Below, in pieces: positions 1-7,567 of a stretch of 21,244 nt of DNA. The notes under the pieces are model-generated. The model made no database searches. It saw only the letters and a list, made by a program, of their open reading frames with translations, and was not told where the DNA came from. Position 1 is the first letter of the stretch. Every line of letters begins with the position of its first letter. The stretch comes from JBCBSZ01 sp039185015 (GTDB lineage Bacteria > Actinomycetota > Acidimicrobiia > Acidimicrobiales > Poriferisodalaceae), in the NCBI GenBank assembly GCA_039185015.1, contig JBCDAU010000062.1, forward strand, positions 1 through 21,244, written 5' to 3'. Position numbers and translations under genes: made by a program.

Positions 1-217
1 AACAAACCGTCATCGTCGAGCGCGAGGCTCTGCGCGGGCGGCGTGAGCGCGAGTGAAGGTTCCGCCGTACAGGGCAGCTCGCCCGGAAGCAGACCATGCG
101 TCGCGAAGTAGATCACCCGGTATTCGTCGAGGGGTTGGGCGCGCACCGCCGGTTCCGTCGCCTCTTGGCCGAGGAGAAGATCGGCCGCGCCGCCGGCGCC
201 GCCGCCGCCGTCGTCGA
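1..217 (-). pseudogene. CHAT-domain peptidase fragment, both ends missing
   Basis: The minus strand encodes part of a CHAT (caspase-HetF-associated with TPRs) domain. Read 5'->3' it gives a DLLLGQEATEPAV stretch, then LDEYRVIYFATHGLLPGE, then AEPSLALTPP and a DDDG turn, leaving the window at base 1 with the frame open. The family motif with the catalytic His (FATHG) is plain; the catalytic Cys block (LSACNT type) would lie just beyond the left edge. CHAT proteins are caspase-like cysteine peptidases, usually with N-terminal TPR repeats. Here the frame runs upstream without a believable start into sequence that codes on the opposite strand for another protein, so the N-terminal part is lost. 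The upstream limit is approximate: clear similarity to the family fades around bases 190-220. It may be a genuine broken gene or one side of a chimeric join. I recognise the domain with confidence, not the specific protein. Confidence 0.72.
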
Positions 218-231
218 GCGCGGCGGCGCCG
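194..231. repeat. 12-bp perfect inverted repeat at the CHAT/FtsR junction
   Basis: Bases 194-205 (CGGCGCCGCCGC) are the exact reverse complement of bases 220-231, with a 14-base loop between. The repeat lies in a GCC/GGC-rich stretch exactly where coding sense switches from the minus-strand CHAT fragment to the plus-strand FtsR fragment. Such a hairpin could mediate a fold-back join, either in the genome or during library preparation and assembly. Confidence 0.75.
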
Positions 232-240
232 CCGGGGGAC

Positions 241-819
241 GCCGTCGATGACGCCCACCGGTTCGATGCGATCTTGTCGTCGGCCCGGCGAGCGGTGCAG
301 CCCGACGTCGCCGATGCGGATCTCGTCGACGAGGAGGCGCCTGCTGCGCCGACGCGGAGCGAGCCGACCGCGCCGGCCTCGCCACCATCCCCGCCGCCGC
401 CGCTCGACGCCGGACCGCTCGACCCGGGCCCGACCACGGTGTCGATGACCGTCGACGAGCTCGCCCGGGCGTCGGGTCTGGAGCCGCGAGAGCTCGGCGA
501 GCTCGAGCGGTACGGCCTGCTCACGTCCCGCTCGGTGGGACCCGCCGTCTACTACGACGGCGAGGCGCTCATCGTGGCCAAGCTCGCCGCGGCGTTCCTG
601 CGCCATGGCATCGAGGCCCGGCACCTCCGGATGTACAAGACGGCGGCAGAGCGCGAAGCGGGTGTGTTCGAGCAGGTCATCGCGCCCTTGGTGGGCAAGC
701 AGGACCCCGCCGCCCGGAGGGAGGCCCGCGAACGCCTGGTCGAGATGGCCCGCCTGGGTGAAGCGCTCCACGCGGCGCTGCTGCGCACCGCGCTGCGTGG
801 CTACAGCGAGTCCGGATGA
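241..819 (+). pseudogene. ftsR: FtsR-type MerR-family regulator, C-terminal half only
   Basis: FtsR (Rv1828 type) is a MerR-family transcription factor linked to cell-division genes in actinobacteria. The clearly conserved part starts near base 439 (MTVDELARASGLEPRELGEL) and continues through YYDGEALIVAKLAAAFLRHGIEA, HLRMYKTAAEREAGV and a helical C-terminus. This is the ligand/dimerisation half of the family. The N-terminal winged HTH, normally ending in a GYRKF-like motif, is absent from all three plus frames upstream. The frame is open from base 112, after a TAG at 109-111. The portion from about 241 (DAVDDAHRFDAILSSARR) plus an Ala/Pro-rich linker looks coding, and no good start codon is seen; TTG at 274 or GTG at 439 are the only candidates. 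The next gene, a bifunctional nuclease, is the expected FtsR neighbour, so identity is well supported. The truncation coincides with the CHAT junction. Confidence 0.75.
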
Positions 820-846
820 CGAGTCCCGGCTCGGGCTGACCAGCGG

Positions 847-852
847 TAGGGT
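847..852 (+). promoter_or_regulatory. -10 box (TAGGGT) of a probable leaderless start
   Basis: TAGGGT lies 8 bases before the GTG at 861 and there is no Shine-Dalgarno in between. This fits a leaderless transcript starting at or very near the start codon. No convincing -35 was found. Confidence 0.45.
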
Positions 853-860
853 GCTCACTC

Positions 861-1361
861 GTGGTGGAGATGGAGATCATGGGGGTCCAGGTCGAGGTCC
901 CGCAGAACACGCCGGTGCTCCTCCTGCGGGAGCGCGAGGGCGCGGGGCGGGTGCTGCCCATCTACATCGGCGGCGCCGAGGCCAGCTCGATCCACCAGGC
1001 GATCAACGGTGACGAGCCGCCGAGGCCGCTGACCCACGACCTCATGTGCCTCGTCCTCGAGTCGGTCGGCAGCTCGCTGCGAAAGGTGACCGTCAGCGAG
1101 CTGCGTGGCGGCACCTTCTTCGCCGAGCTCGAGCTGGTCACCGACGGCCGCACCACCAGCGTCTCCGCCCGACCGTCCGACGCCATCGCGCTCGCCGTGC
1201 GCCTCGGCACGCCGGTCTACGCGAGTGAGGCCGTGCTCGACGAGGCCGGCCAGGTGCCGCCCGCCGAGGACGACGACGACCAGGACCAGGAGCCGGAGGC
1301 GCTCGTCGACGAGTTCCGACGCTTCATCGACGAGGTGAACCCCGAAGACTTCCAGTCGTGA
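861..1361 (+). CDS. bifunctional nuclease family protein (DUF151/BFN)
   Basis: A 166-residue protein with the BFN/DUF151 fold: LPIYIGGAEASSI (about 32-44), RPLTHDL (about 55-61) and the signature ARPSDAIALAVR (about 103-114), followed by a strongly acidic tail (DDDDQDQE, then a short helix). Plant members have been reported to have both DNase and RNase activity; the bacterial role is unsettled, so nuclease activity here is by family only. Mycobacterial homologues (Rv1829) lie between the FtsR and ResR regulators, and here too the gene follows the FtsR remnant. GTG at 861 is chosen because a -10 box ends 8 bases upstream; GTG 864 and ATG 870 are alternatives. Its stop overlaps the next gene's GTG by four bases (GTGA), implying translational coupling to the channel gene. 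Confidence 0.9.
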   Translation: MVEMEIMGVQVEVPQNTPVLLLREREGAGRVLPIYIGGAEASSIHQAINGDEPPRPLTHDLMCLVLESVGSSLRKVTVSELRGGTFFAELELVTDGRTTSVSARPSDAIALAVRLGTPVYASEAVLDEAGQVPPAEDDDDQDQEPEALVDEFRRFIDEVNPEDFQS

Positions 1362-2401
1362 TCGGGCGCCCGATGAGCCGGTCTCGGCTCCGACGGCGCA
1401 GTCAACGACGACGAGGGCGGCTCCAGAAGAGCCTCGGCGTGCTCGGGATCACGCTGATCTTCGGTTTCGTCGGCTACGTGGCGCTCGGGCTGGACCCCCT
1501 CGAAGCGGCGTACCAGACGGTCATCACCGGCACGACGGTCGGCTACCGGGAGATCGGGGAGGTCGACACCGCCTACCAGCTCTTCACGATCGTCTTCATC
1601 TTCTTCGGCGTCGGCTCGGCCCTGTACACGTTGACGGTGTTGTTCGAGACGATCGTCGACGGACGCCTGGAGGCGCTCTTCGGGAGGCGGAGGATGGAAC
1701 GGGAGATCAACCAGCTCGACGGGCACCTGGTGCTGTGCGGAGCCGGTCGCGTCGGCAAGGTCCTCGCGGCCCACATCGCCGAGCGACAGCAGTCGATGGT
1801 GGTCATCGACACCGATCCCGACTCCCTCTCCGTGATCGAGGAGCTCGGCGCCCACGTCGTGCTCGGCGACGCGCGCGACGACGCGATCCTCCGCGCGAGC
1901 GGGATCGAACGGGCAGCGACCCTGGTCGCCGCGCTCACCTCCGACGCCGACAACGTGTACGTGTCGCTCGCTGCCCGAGCGCTCAACCCGGAGCTGTTCC
2001 TCGTCGCTCGTGCGCACTCCGAGGGCGCCGAACCCAAGCTCCGCCAGGCCGGCGCCGACCGCGTCGTCAACCCGCAGTCGATCGGTGGGCACCGCATGGC
2101 GACCTTCGCGCTGCAGCCGAACGTGGCCGAGTTCCTCGACGTCGTCATGCACGACGACGAGGTCGAGTGGCGCCTCGAGGAGGTCGAGGTGCTGCCCGGG
2201 AGCGAGCTGCTGGGACTGACCCTCGCCGAAGCCGATCTCCGACGGCGGTGCGGCGTCCTGGTGTTGGCGATGAGGCATCCGGGGAGCAAGCTCGAGACGA
2301 ATCCCGATCCAGGCACGCTGTTGGGTGACGGCACCGTCTTGATCTCCATGGGCCTCCGCCCGGAGCTGGCGGAGTTGGAGCGTCTCGCAGGACGGCCCTG
2401 A
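1358..2401 (+). CDS. two-TM potassium channel-like protein with RCK (TrkA-N/TrkA-C) domains
   Basis: A 347-residue membrane protein of MthK-like layout. A basic N-terminus (Arg-rich, 7-21) precedes TM1 (about 27-44), a pore loop with T60-V-G-Y-R-E65, and TM2 (about 74-98). A Rossmann RCK domain follows with CGAGRVG (127-133) and D151 at the end of the second strand, then a TrkA-C-like domain (about 265-335). Such channels pass K+ across the inner membrane, gated by cytoplasmic ligands or nucleotides at the RCK ring. The filter is odd: canonical TVGYGD has the second Gly-Asp replaced by Arg-Glu, so selectivity or conduction may differ. The GTG at 1358 overlaps the upstream stop; ATG 1373 is an in-frame alternative. 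Its position inside the FtsR-BFN-ResR block is unusual compared with mycobacteria. Confidence 0.88.
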   Translation: MIGRPMSRSRLRRRSQRRRGRLQKSLGVLGITLIFGFVGYVALGLDPLEAAYQTVITGTTVGYREIGEVDTAYQLFTIVFIFFGVGSALYTLTVLFETIVDGRLEALFGRRRMEREINQLDGHLVLCGAGRVGKVLAAHIAERQQSMVVIDTDPDSLSVIEELGAHVVLGDARDDAILRASGIERAATLVAALTSDADNVYVSLAARALNPELFLVARAHSEGAEPKLRQAGADRVVNPQSIGGHRMATFALQPNVAEFLDVVMHDDEVEWRLEEVEVLPGSELLGLTLAEADLRRRCGVLVLAMRHPGSKLETNPDPGTLLGDGTVLISMGLRPELAELERLAGRP

Positions 2402-2418
2402 TCGCGCGCTGCGCGCGA
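2402..2418. promoter_or_regulatory. 17-bp palindrome upstream of merR promoter
   Basis: TCGCGCGC-T-GCGCGCGA is a perfect 8-bp dyad with a single central base. It starts immediately after the channel gene's stop and ends 4 bases before the -35 box of the next gene. No T-tract follows, and a 1-base loop makes a poor terminator, so an operator is at least as likely as a terminator. Confidence 0.5.
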
Positions 2419-2422
2419 GGGG

Positions 2423-2451
2423 TTGACGGAACGCGCGAGGCTCTCTACGGT
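2423..2451 (+). promoter_or_regulatory. sigma70-type promoter of the ResR-like gene
   Basis: TTGACG (2423-2428), a 17-base spacer, and TACGGT (2446-2451) match the primary actinobacterial sigma factor well, predicting transcription from about 2458. This leaves an untranslated leader of about 90 bases before the GTG at 2549. Confidence 0.7.
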
Positions 2452-2483
2452 GATCACAGCGGCGTAGTTACGCCGTCGTGATC
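2452..2483. promoter_or_regulatory. 32-bp dyad spanning the predicted merR transcription start
   Basis: GATCAC (2452-2457), the core GGCGTA-GT-TACGCC (2461-2474) and GTGATC (2478-2483) form nested arms of one dyad centred at 2467.5. The 3-base segments between the arms are only partly complementary. It begins directly after the -10 box and covers the predicted +1, the classic place for a repressor operator; autoregulation by the MerR product is an inference. It could also fold as an RNA hairpin at the 5' end of the transcript. A smaller 6-bp hairpin (GTGGCG/CGCCAC, 2491-2509) follows. Confidence 0.6.
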
Positions 2484-2548
2484 TGCGGTCGTGGCGTGTG
2501 CGTCGCCACCGTCCGTGCTGGTCGACCTGAGGTGAAGGTGGAGGCGAC

Positions 2549-3006
<458 letters not shown>

Positions 3007-3019
<13 letters not shown>

Positions 3020-3672
3020 GCGTCGACCAGCTCGGCGACGTCCTCGTCGTCGGGATCGTCGCGGATCATCTCCGAGAGCTGTCCTGCGAGGTCCACGCGC
3101 ACCTGTTCGGCTTCCCAGGCGACGATCCGGGCGAGGGAGTCGGGGTGCACCAGCGCGAGCTCCAGACGGACGACCTCGTCATCGATGCCCACGACGTCGG
3201 CCTGGGCGGTCACGGCGCCGATCGGGAGCTGCACCGCCACCACGATGCGCTCGCCGAGGGCAGGAGCGTCGCCGGTCGGTACGAACGCCAGGCCGACGCG
3301 GCTGAGATCCCGTCCGATGCCGACCTGGGAGCCGACACCGGTGAGCGGTGACCACTCGATGCCGAACGGCGCCGCGGCGCGCGATGCCCGGCGCCGCTCG
3401 ACCCGGCCGAGGGCCTCGACGTCGAGGAGTCGCACGAGGCGACCGGAGGGATCGGCACGGTCGACCACGCCGGCCCAGCGGTGTCGGCCCTGGTCGTCGT
3501 CCGCCTCGATCTGGATCTCGGTCCCGTCGGCGCACCACCCGGGCATGGCTTGCGTCAGCTGGACGGTCAGCGACGGCGTGAGGTCCGAGACCACGCCGGA
3601 CAGCTCGGTGCTGGGCGCGTCCGCGGCCGGTGAGATCTTCACCAACTGGCCCGGGGACAACGACACCGACAT
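3007..3672 (-). CDS. PilZ-domain c-di-GMP-binding protein
   Basis: A 221-residue soluble protein. The N-terminal half (about 1-90) is a beta-rich domain of the kind that precedes PilZ in YcgR-like proteins. The PilZ domain follows, with both ligand motifs intact: R94-x3-R98 (in ERRRASR) and D122-x-S-x2-G127 (in RDLSRVGL). The end is an acidic tail (IRDDPDDEDVAEL). PilZ proteins bind cyclic di-GMP and pass the signal to a partner; the partner is unknown, and no motility or polysaccharide gene lies nearby. I chose the ATG at 3672 because the frame upstream runs antisense through the SDR gene and because residues after it look family-like. It is divergent from the SDR gene, with a 19-bp dyad in the 57-base gap, and convergent with merR. 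Confidence 0.87.
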
Positions 3673-3681
3673 GGGTTCCCA

Positions 3682-3700
3682 TCGACCGGCCGCAGGTCGA
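3682..3700. promoter_or_regulatory. 19-bp inverted repeat between pilZ and SDR genes
   Basis: TCGACC (3682-3687) and GGTCGA (3695-3700) flank a 7-base spacer in the short divergent intergenic region, just upstream of the SDR -10 box. Its size suits a TetR/GntR-type operator, but no regulator gene lies next to it. Confidence 0.35.
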
Positions 3701-3716
3701 ACCTGAGTCCACGGCC

Positions 3717-3722
3717 TACGAT
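3717..3722 (+). promoter_or_regulatory. -10 box (TACGAT) of probable leaderless SDR transcript
   Basis: TACGAT lies 7 bases before the ATG at 3730 with no Shine-Dalgarno possible between, the spacing expected if the mRNA starts at the ATG. Confidence 0.5.
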
Positions 3723-3729
3723 CCGGCGC

Positions 3730-4506
3730 ATGGAGCTTCGGGATCGGATCGTGGTGGTGACCGGCGGCGGACACGGCATCGGCCGCGCCTTGTGCGAGCG
3801 GTTCGCCGCGGAGGGGGCTGCGCACGTCGCCGTGGCCGACCTCGACGACGCGGCGGCCGCAAAGGTCGCTGCCGCCGTCGGCGGGTCGGCGCACACCGTC
3901 GACGTCGGCGACGAGGAGTCGGTCCTCGCGTTGGTTCGCGACGTGGAGTCGTCCGCCGGGCCGATCGATCTCTTCTGCTCGAACGCCGGCATCGCGATCG
4001 AGGGTGGTGTCGAGGTGGCGGTCGACGACTGGCAGCGGATCTGGGACATCAACGTCATGGCCCACATCAACGCCGCGAAGGCGCTCGTGCCGCTGATGGT
4101 CGAGCGGGGCAGCGGGTACTTCCTGAACACCGCCTCGGCCGCAGGGCTGCTCGCGCAGATCGGATCGGCTCCGTACTCGGTCACCAAGCACGCCGCCGTG
4201 GCCTTCGCCGAGTGGCTGTCCATCACCCACGGAGACGAGGGCATCGGCGTGTCGGTGCTCTGTCCGCAGGCGGTCCGCACGAACATGACGGCGGGGATGG
4301 AGAACGGCGGCGTCGCCGGTGTCGACGGGATGATCGAGCCGAGCGATGTCGCGCAGACCGTCATCGAGGCCCTCGCCGACGAGCGCTTCTGGGTGCTCCC
4401 GCACCCCGAGGTCGCCGAGTACGTCCAGCGGAAGGCCGCGGACGTCGACCGGTGGCTGGCCGGGATGCGGCGGCTCCAGGCCCGGTTCGGCGCCGAGGCG
4501 ATGTAG
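3730..4506 (+). CDS. SDR-family NAD(P)-dependent oxidoreductase
   Basis: A 258-residue classical short-chain dehydrogenase/reductase. The cofactor motif TGGGHGIG is at 11-18, an acidic residue ends the second strand (ADLDD, about 36-40, suggesting NAD preference), and NAG is at 85-87. The catalytic tetrad is complete: N108, S136, Y149 and K153 (YSVTK). PQAVRTNM (about 179-186) sits where many SDRs have PG. The substrate cannot be read from sequence; an alcohol/ketone or hydroxyacyl substrate is likely given the lipid-degradation genes elsewhere in the window. ATG 3730 follows a -10 box by 7 bases, so the gene is probably expressed from its own leaderless promoter. It converges on the sulfite reductase gene with only 9 bases between stops. 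Confidence 0.9.
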   Translation: MELRDRIVVVTGGGHGIGRALCERFAAEGAAHVAVADLDDAAAAKVAAAVGGSAHTVDVGDEESVLALVRDVESSAGPIDLFCSNAGIAIEGGVEVAVDDWQRIWDINVMAHINAAKALVPLMVERGSGYFLNTASAAGLLAQIGSAPYSVTKHAAVAFAEWLSITHGDEGIGVSVLCPQAVRTNMTAGMENGGVAGVDGMIEPSDVAQTVIEALADERFWVLPHPEVAEYVQRKAADVDRWLAGMRRLQARFGAEAM

Positions 4507-4515
4507 CAACCCGGC

Positions 4516-6171
4516 TCAGGCGGCGGCACCCACCTCGTCGGCGCTCCGGTCGAACCAGTCGCCGAAGCGTTCGGACCCGCGCCGCTCGTCCACCCAGCGA
4601 GCCAGCAGCGGACGCAGGACGTCGACCAGGTCGCCACGCCGAACCGAGCTCGCGATCTCGCGGTTGAGCCTCGTGCCGTCGGCTGACCCGCCGGCGAAGA
4701 TGTCGTAGGCCGTCTTTGTGCGACCGACCAGGGCGAGCTCGGCGACGTACGGCCGGGCGCACCCGTTCGGGCAGCCCGTCATCCGGAGCTGGAGCGGCTC
4801 GTCGGCCACACCGAGCTCGGCGAGCAGGCCGTGCACCTCCTCGAGCACGTCGGGAAGGATGCGCTCGGCCTCGCCCAGCGCCTGACCGCAGGTGGGCAAG
4901 GCGGGACAAGCCAGCGCCTCCCTGGTGACCGGGGACAGTTGCTCGACGCGGGGAACGCCGTGCTCGGCCAGCAGCTCCTCGATGCGGTCACGACCGGCGT
5001 CGTCGACGCCGCACACCAGGACGTTCTGCTGAGGTGTGCATCGGAGCTCCGGCCCGACCTCGGAGGCGATCCGTCGCAACGCCGTGCGGTATCGGCGGTC
5101 GGCGAGGTCGCGGACCCGCCCGCTCGGCAGGTGCACGCCGACGAACCAGCTGCCGTCGTTGGCTCGGTGCCAGCCGAGGTGATCGTCGGTCACCGGGAAG
5201 CGGTGCTCGGTGGGTGGCCGCAGCGTTCGGCCGACCCGTCGCTCGACCTCGGCGCGGACCGCGTCGAGGCCCAGGCGGTCGACGACGTACTTGAGTCGCG
5301 CCTGCTTGCGGTCGTCGCGGTCGCCGAGGTCGCGATGGACGGTGACGATGGCCTCGATCGTCGCGAGGAGCTCCTGCGGCGCCACGTCGGCGAACCAGCT
5401 GCCGAGTCGGGGGTAGGTGTCGTCCGGCCGCTGGTGCGAGCGGCCCATCCCACCGCCGATGGCGAGCGTGAAGCCCTCGATCCGGTCGCCGCGGACGAGG
5501 GGCACGATGCCCACGTCGTGGGTGAGCACGTCCACGCTGTTGTCGGCCGGGCCGGCCAGTCCGATCTTGAACTTCCGCGGGAGGTAGGCATCGCCGTAGA
5601 TGGGCTCGGTCGACGGCTCGACGGAGATCGCCCGTTCCTCGTCGAGCCAGATCTCGACGTACGCCGTCGTCGTCGGCCGGAAGTGGGCGGCGATCCGCTC
5701 CGCCCACCGAGCCAGCTCGGCGTCGACGGCGCCGGGCAGGGGAGCGGGTGATGCCATGACGTTGCGGACCACGTCCCCGCACGCGGCGAAGGTGGAGAGC
5801 TCGGCCGCGGCGATGCCGGCGAGCAACGGCTTCAGGTGCGGCTTCACCACGCCGTGGAACTGGATCCCCTGCCGAGTCGTCACCCGGAGCGAGTCGCTGC
5901 CGACGGCATCGGCGACCCGGTCGAGCGCCGTCCACTGCTCGGCGGTGAGGCGGCCACCGGGGAGACCGACGCGAACCATGCAGCTGTGATCGAGGTCATC
6001 ACCGGCACGGGTCCGCTCCCGCCGGGTGTCGCGGTCGTCCTGTTGGTAGATGCCGTGGAACTTGAGCACCGTCACGTCCTCGGCGCCGAACGCGGCGGTC
6101 GACCGTGCGAGCTCGGTGCCGACGGTGCCGCGCAGGTGATCGCTGGCGAGTTTGACGTCCTCTGCGCTCAT
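4516..6171 (-). CDS. sir: assimilatory sulfite reductase (siroheme, 4Fe-4S)
   Basis: A 551-residue protein with the two-repeat nitrite/sulfite reductase architecture. It reduces sulfite to sulfide with six electrons, probably from ferredoxin since no NADPH-flavoprotein partner is present. Substrate/siroheme motif RVTTRQGIQFHG lies at 96-107 and KFKIGLAG at 200-207. The 4Fe-4S/siroheme ligands are C422-x5-C428 (CPALPTC) and C467-x3-C471 (GCPNGC). Nitrite reductases share the fold; the adjacent cysH and siroheme genes favour sulfite. Mycobacterial SirA carries a Tyr-Cys crosslink near the active site, and Y42 and C131 might be the equivalents here, which is untested. The ATG at 6171 overlaps the stop of the methyltransferase gene by four bases (ATGA), making this the last gene of a four-gene coupled operon. 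The open frame continues upstream, but only as a shadow of the other genes. Confidence 0.93.
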   Translation of the reverse strand: MSAEDVKLASDHLRGTVGTELARSTAAFGAEDVTVLKFHGIYQQDDRDTRRERTRAGDDLDHSCMVRVGLPGGRLTAEQWTALDRVADAVGSDSLRVTTRQGIQFHGVVKPHLKPLLAGIAAAELSTFAACGDVVRNVMASPAPLPGAVDAELARWAERIAAHFRPTTTAYVEIWLDEERAISVEPSTEPIYGDAYLPRKFKIGLAGPADNSVDVLTHDVGIVPLVRGDRIEGFTLAIGGGMGRSHQRPDDTYPRLGSWFADVAPQELLATIEAIVTVHRDLGDRDDRKQARLKYVVDRLGLDAVRAEVERRVGRTLRPPTEHRFPVTDDHLGWHRANDGSWFVGVHLPSGRVRDLADRRYRTALRRIASEVGPELRCTPQQNVLVCGVDDAGRDRIEELLAEHGVPRVEQLSPVTREALACPALPTCGQALGEAERILPDVLEEVHGLLAELGVADEPLQLRMTGCPNGCARPYVAELALVGRTKTAYDIFAGGSADGTRLNREIASSVRRGDLVDVLRPLLARWVDERRGSERFGDWFDRSADEVGAAA

Positions 6172-6905
6172 GGCGCGGCCTCCAGGGTGGCGATGGGCAG
6201 GGTGGTGAGATCGAGCGCGGCGGTCGCGCCGACGACGATGACCGATGGAGAGCGAACTCGCTCGATCCCGAGCTCGGCGAGGCGAAGGCGGTGGACGGTC
6301 TGCCCGTCCCGACTCGCCTCCGTCACGATCGCCACTGCGGTGTCGGCGGGCAGCCCAGCGGCGAGGAGGCGTCCTGCGATCCGTCGGGCCTGACGGGCTC
6401 CCATGAGGATCACCAACGTCGTCCCGCCACGGGCCAGCGCTTCCCAGTCGAGGGGATTCGAGGACGGGTCCTGATGGGCGGTGACGATGCTGACACCCGA
6501 GGCGAGCCCACGGTGGGTCACGGGGATCCCGGCGACCGCCGGCCCTCCGAGCGCCGACGAGACGCCCGGGACGATCTCGACGTCGATCCCGGCCTGCCGC
6601 AGCGCGATCGCCTCCTCGCCACCACGGCCGAAGACGAAGGGATCGCCGCCCTTGAGGCGGACGACGACGTCGAGGCGGCGGCCGCGTTCCACGAGCAGCG
6701 ACTCGATGTCGGCCTGCGGCGTCGAGGGCCGGCCTCCTCGCTTCGTGACGTCGATGCGCTCCGCCCACGGTGCGATGAGGTCGAGCACCCGCTCGTCGAC
6801 GAGGCCGTCGTGGATCACGCAGTCCGCCGCGCGCAGCAGCTCGGCCGCTCGGCGGGTGAGCAGCGCCGGGTCGCCGGGGCCGGCGCCGACCAGGTGGACG
6901 GTCAT
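6168..6905 (-). CDS. cobA: uroporphyrinogen-III C-methyltransferase
   Basis: A 245-residue SAM-dependent methyltransferase that converts uroporphyrinogen III to precorrin-2, the first step to siroheme. It has the tetrapyrrole methylase signatures VGAGPGDPALLT (6-17), RLKGGDPFVFGRGGEE (83-98) and PGVSSALGGPAVAGIPVTHRG (113-133), and length normal for a stand-alone CobA/SumT. In enterobacteria this activity is the C-terminal half of CysG; here it is a separate gene directly after the CysG N-terminal equivalent. ATG 6905 overlaps the upstream stop by four bases (ATGA), and its own stop overlaps the sulfite reductase start likewise. Given this context its product is presumably siroheme for the reductase rather than cobalamin, an inference from the operon. 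Confidence 0.93.
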   Translation of the reverse strand: MTVHLVGAGPGDPALLTRRAAELLRAADCVIHDGLVDERVLDLIAPWAERIDVTKRGGRPSTPQADIESLLVERGRRLDVVVRLKGGDPFVFGRGGEEAIALRQAGIDVEIVPGVSSALGGPAVAGIPVTHRGLASGVSIVTAHQDPSSNPLDWEALARGGTTLVILMGARQARRIAGRLLAAGLPADTAVAIVTEASRDGQTVHRLRLAELGIERVRSPSVIVVGATAALDLTTLPIATLEAAP

Positions 6906-7567
6906 GCCCGCTCCTCGTCGTGGTCGAGCTGGAGCCGTCGGCGAAGCAGCGCCCGGGCGGCGTCGAGATCGCCGAGCAGCACGAGGCCGTGCAGTCCGTC
7001 GTCGAACGCCTCTGACCAACCGGCGACCTCTGTGGGCCGACCCGACTCCCGCATCTCGGTCCTGGTCTCCACGAGCAGGTCGAGCAGCGGGAGGAGCTCC
7101 GGGCCGAGACGCTCGTCGAGCTGGCGGCGGACCCAGGAGGCGAGGGCGGGCGAGCGACCGTTGGTCGACACCGAGACGGTGAGGTCTCCGCGCCGGACGA
7201 CGGCGGGGAGGGCGAAGGTGCAGTTGCCCGGGTCATCGGCCGAGTTGACCCAGACGCCGGCTGCGTCGGCGTCGAGGTAGACGCGTTGGTCGACCTCGGC
7301 GACGCCGGTGGCCGTCACGGCCAACCGGTAGCTGGCGACCTCCCCGCGTCGGTACTCGCGCCGATGCCAGCGCACCGCACCAGCGCGGTCGAGCGCTTCG
7401 ATCTCCGGTGTGGCCGAGGGGGACACGATCGTGACGCGCGCCCCGGCAGCGCGCAGCGCGTCGAGCTTGCGGGTGGCGATGGGTCCGCCGCCGACGAGGA
7501 GGACGCGTTGCCGATCGAGCGCCACGTTGATCGGGAACAGCGGCGAGTCCGCTGCGGCGACCGTCAC
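6902..7567 (-). CDS. precorrin-2 dehydrogenase / sirohydrochlorin ferrochelatase
   Basis: A 221-residue protein equivalent to Met8/SirC and to the N-terminal half of CysG. It oxidises precorrin-2 with NAD and may insert iron to give siroheme. The N-terminus has FPINVALDRQRVLLVGGG followed by PIATRK (11-34, Rossmann GGGxxA motif). The family segment VNSADDPGNCTFALPAVVRRG lies at about 107-127 and contains the Asp of the catalytic region; STNGRSPALA follows at 134-143. The C-terminal helical dimerisation region is shorter than in some homologues. The GTG at 7567 overlaps the stop of cysH by four bases (GTGA). No SirB-type chelatase gene is seen, so this protein may provide both activities, but whether it chelates iron is not visible in the sequence. 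Confidence 0.9.
   Translation of the reverse strand: MTVAAADSPLFPINVALDRQRVLLVGGGPIATRKLDALRAAGARVTIVSPSATPEIEALDRAGAVRWHRREYRRGEVASYRLAVTATGVAEVDQRVYLDADAAGVWVNSADDPGNCTFALPAVVRRGDLTVSVSTNGRSPALASWVRRQLDERLGPELLPLLDLLVETRTEMRESGRPTEVAGWSEAFDDGLHGLVLLGDLDAARALLRRRLQLDHDEERA

Noticed and set aside
181..240. GCC/GGC-rich stretch as a microsatellite or CRISPR-like repeat
   Set aside because: No regular unit with spacers; better explained by Ala/Pro/Gly codons and the inverted repeat at the junction.
3673..4509. N-terminal extension of the PilZ protein to 500 residues
   Set aside because: It lies antisense to the complete SDR gene; the ATG at 3672 gives a family-sized protein.
6172..7236. Upstream extension of the sulfite reductase frame (a 906-codon reading)
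   Set aside because: The added 355 residues are Arg/Pro-rich and overlap the two siroheme genes in another frame; the ATG at 6171 with ATGA overlap and normal length is the real start.
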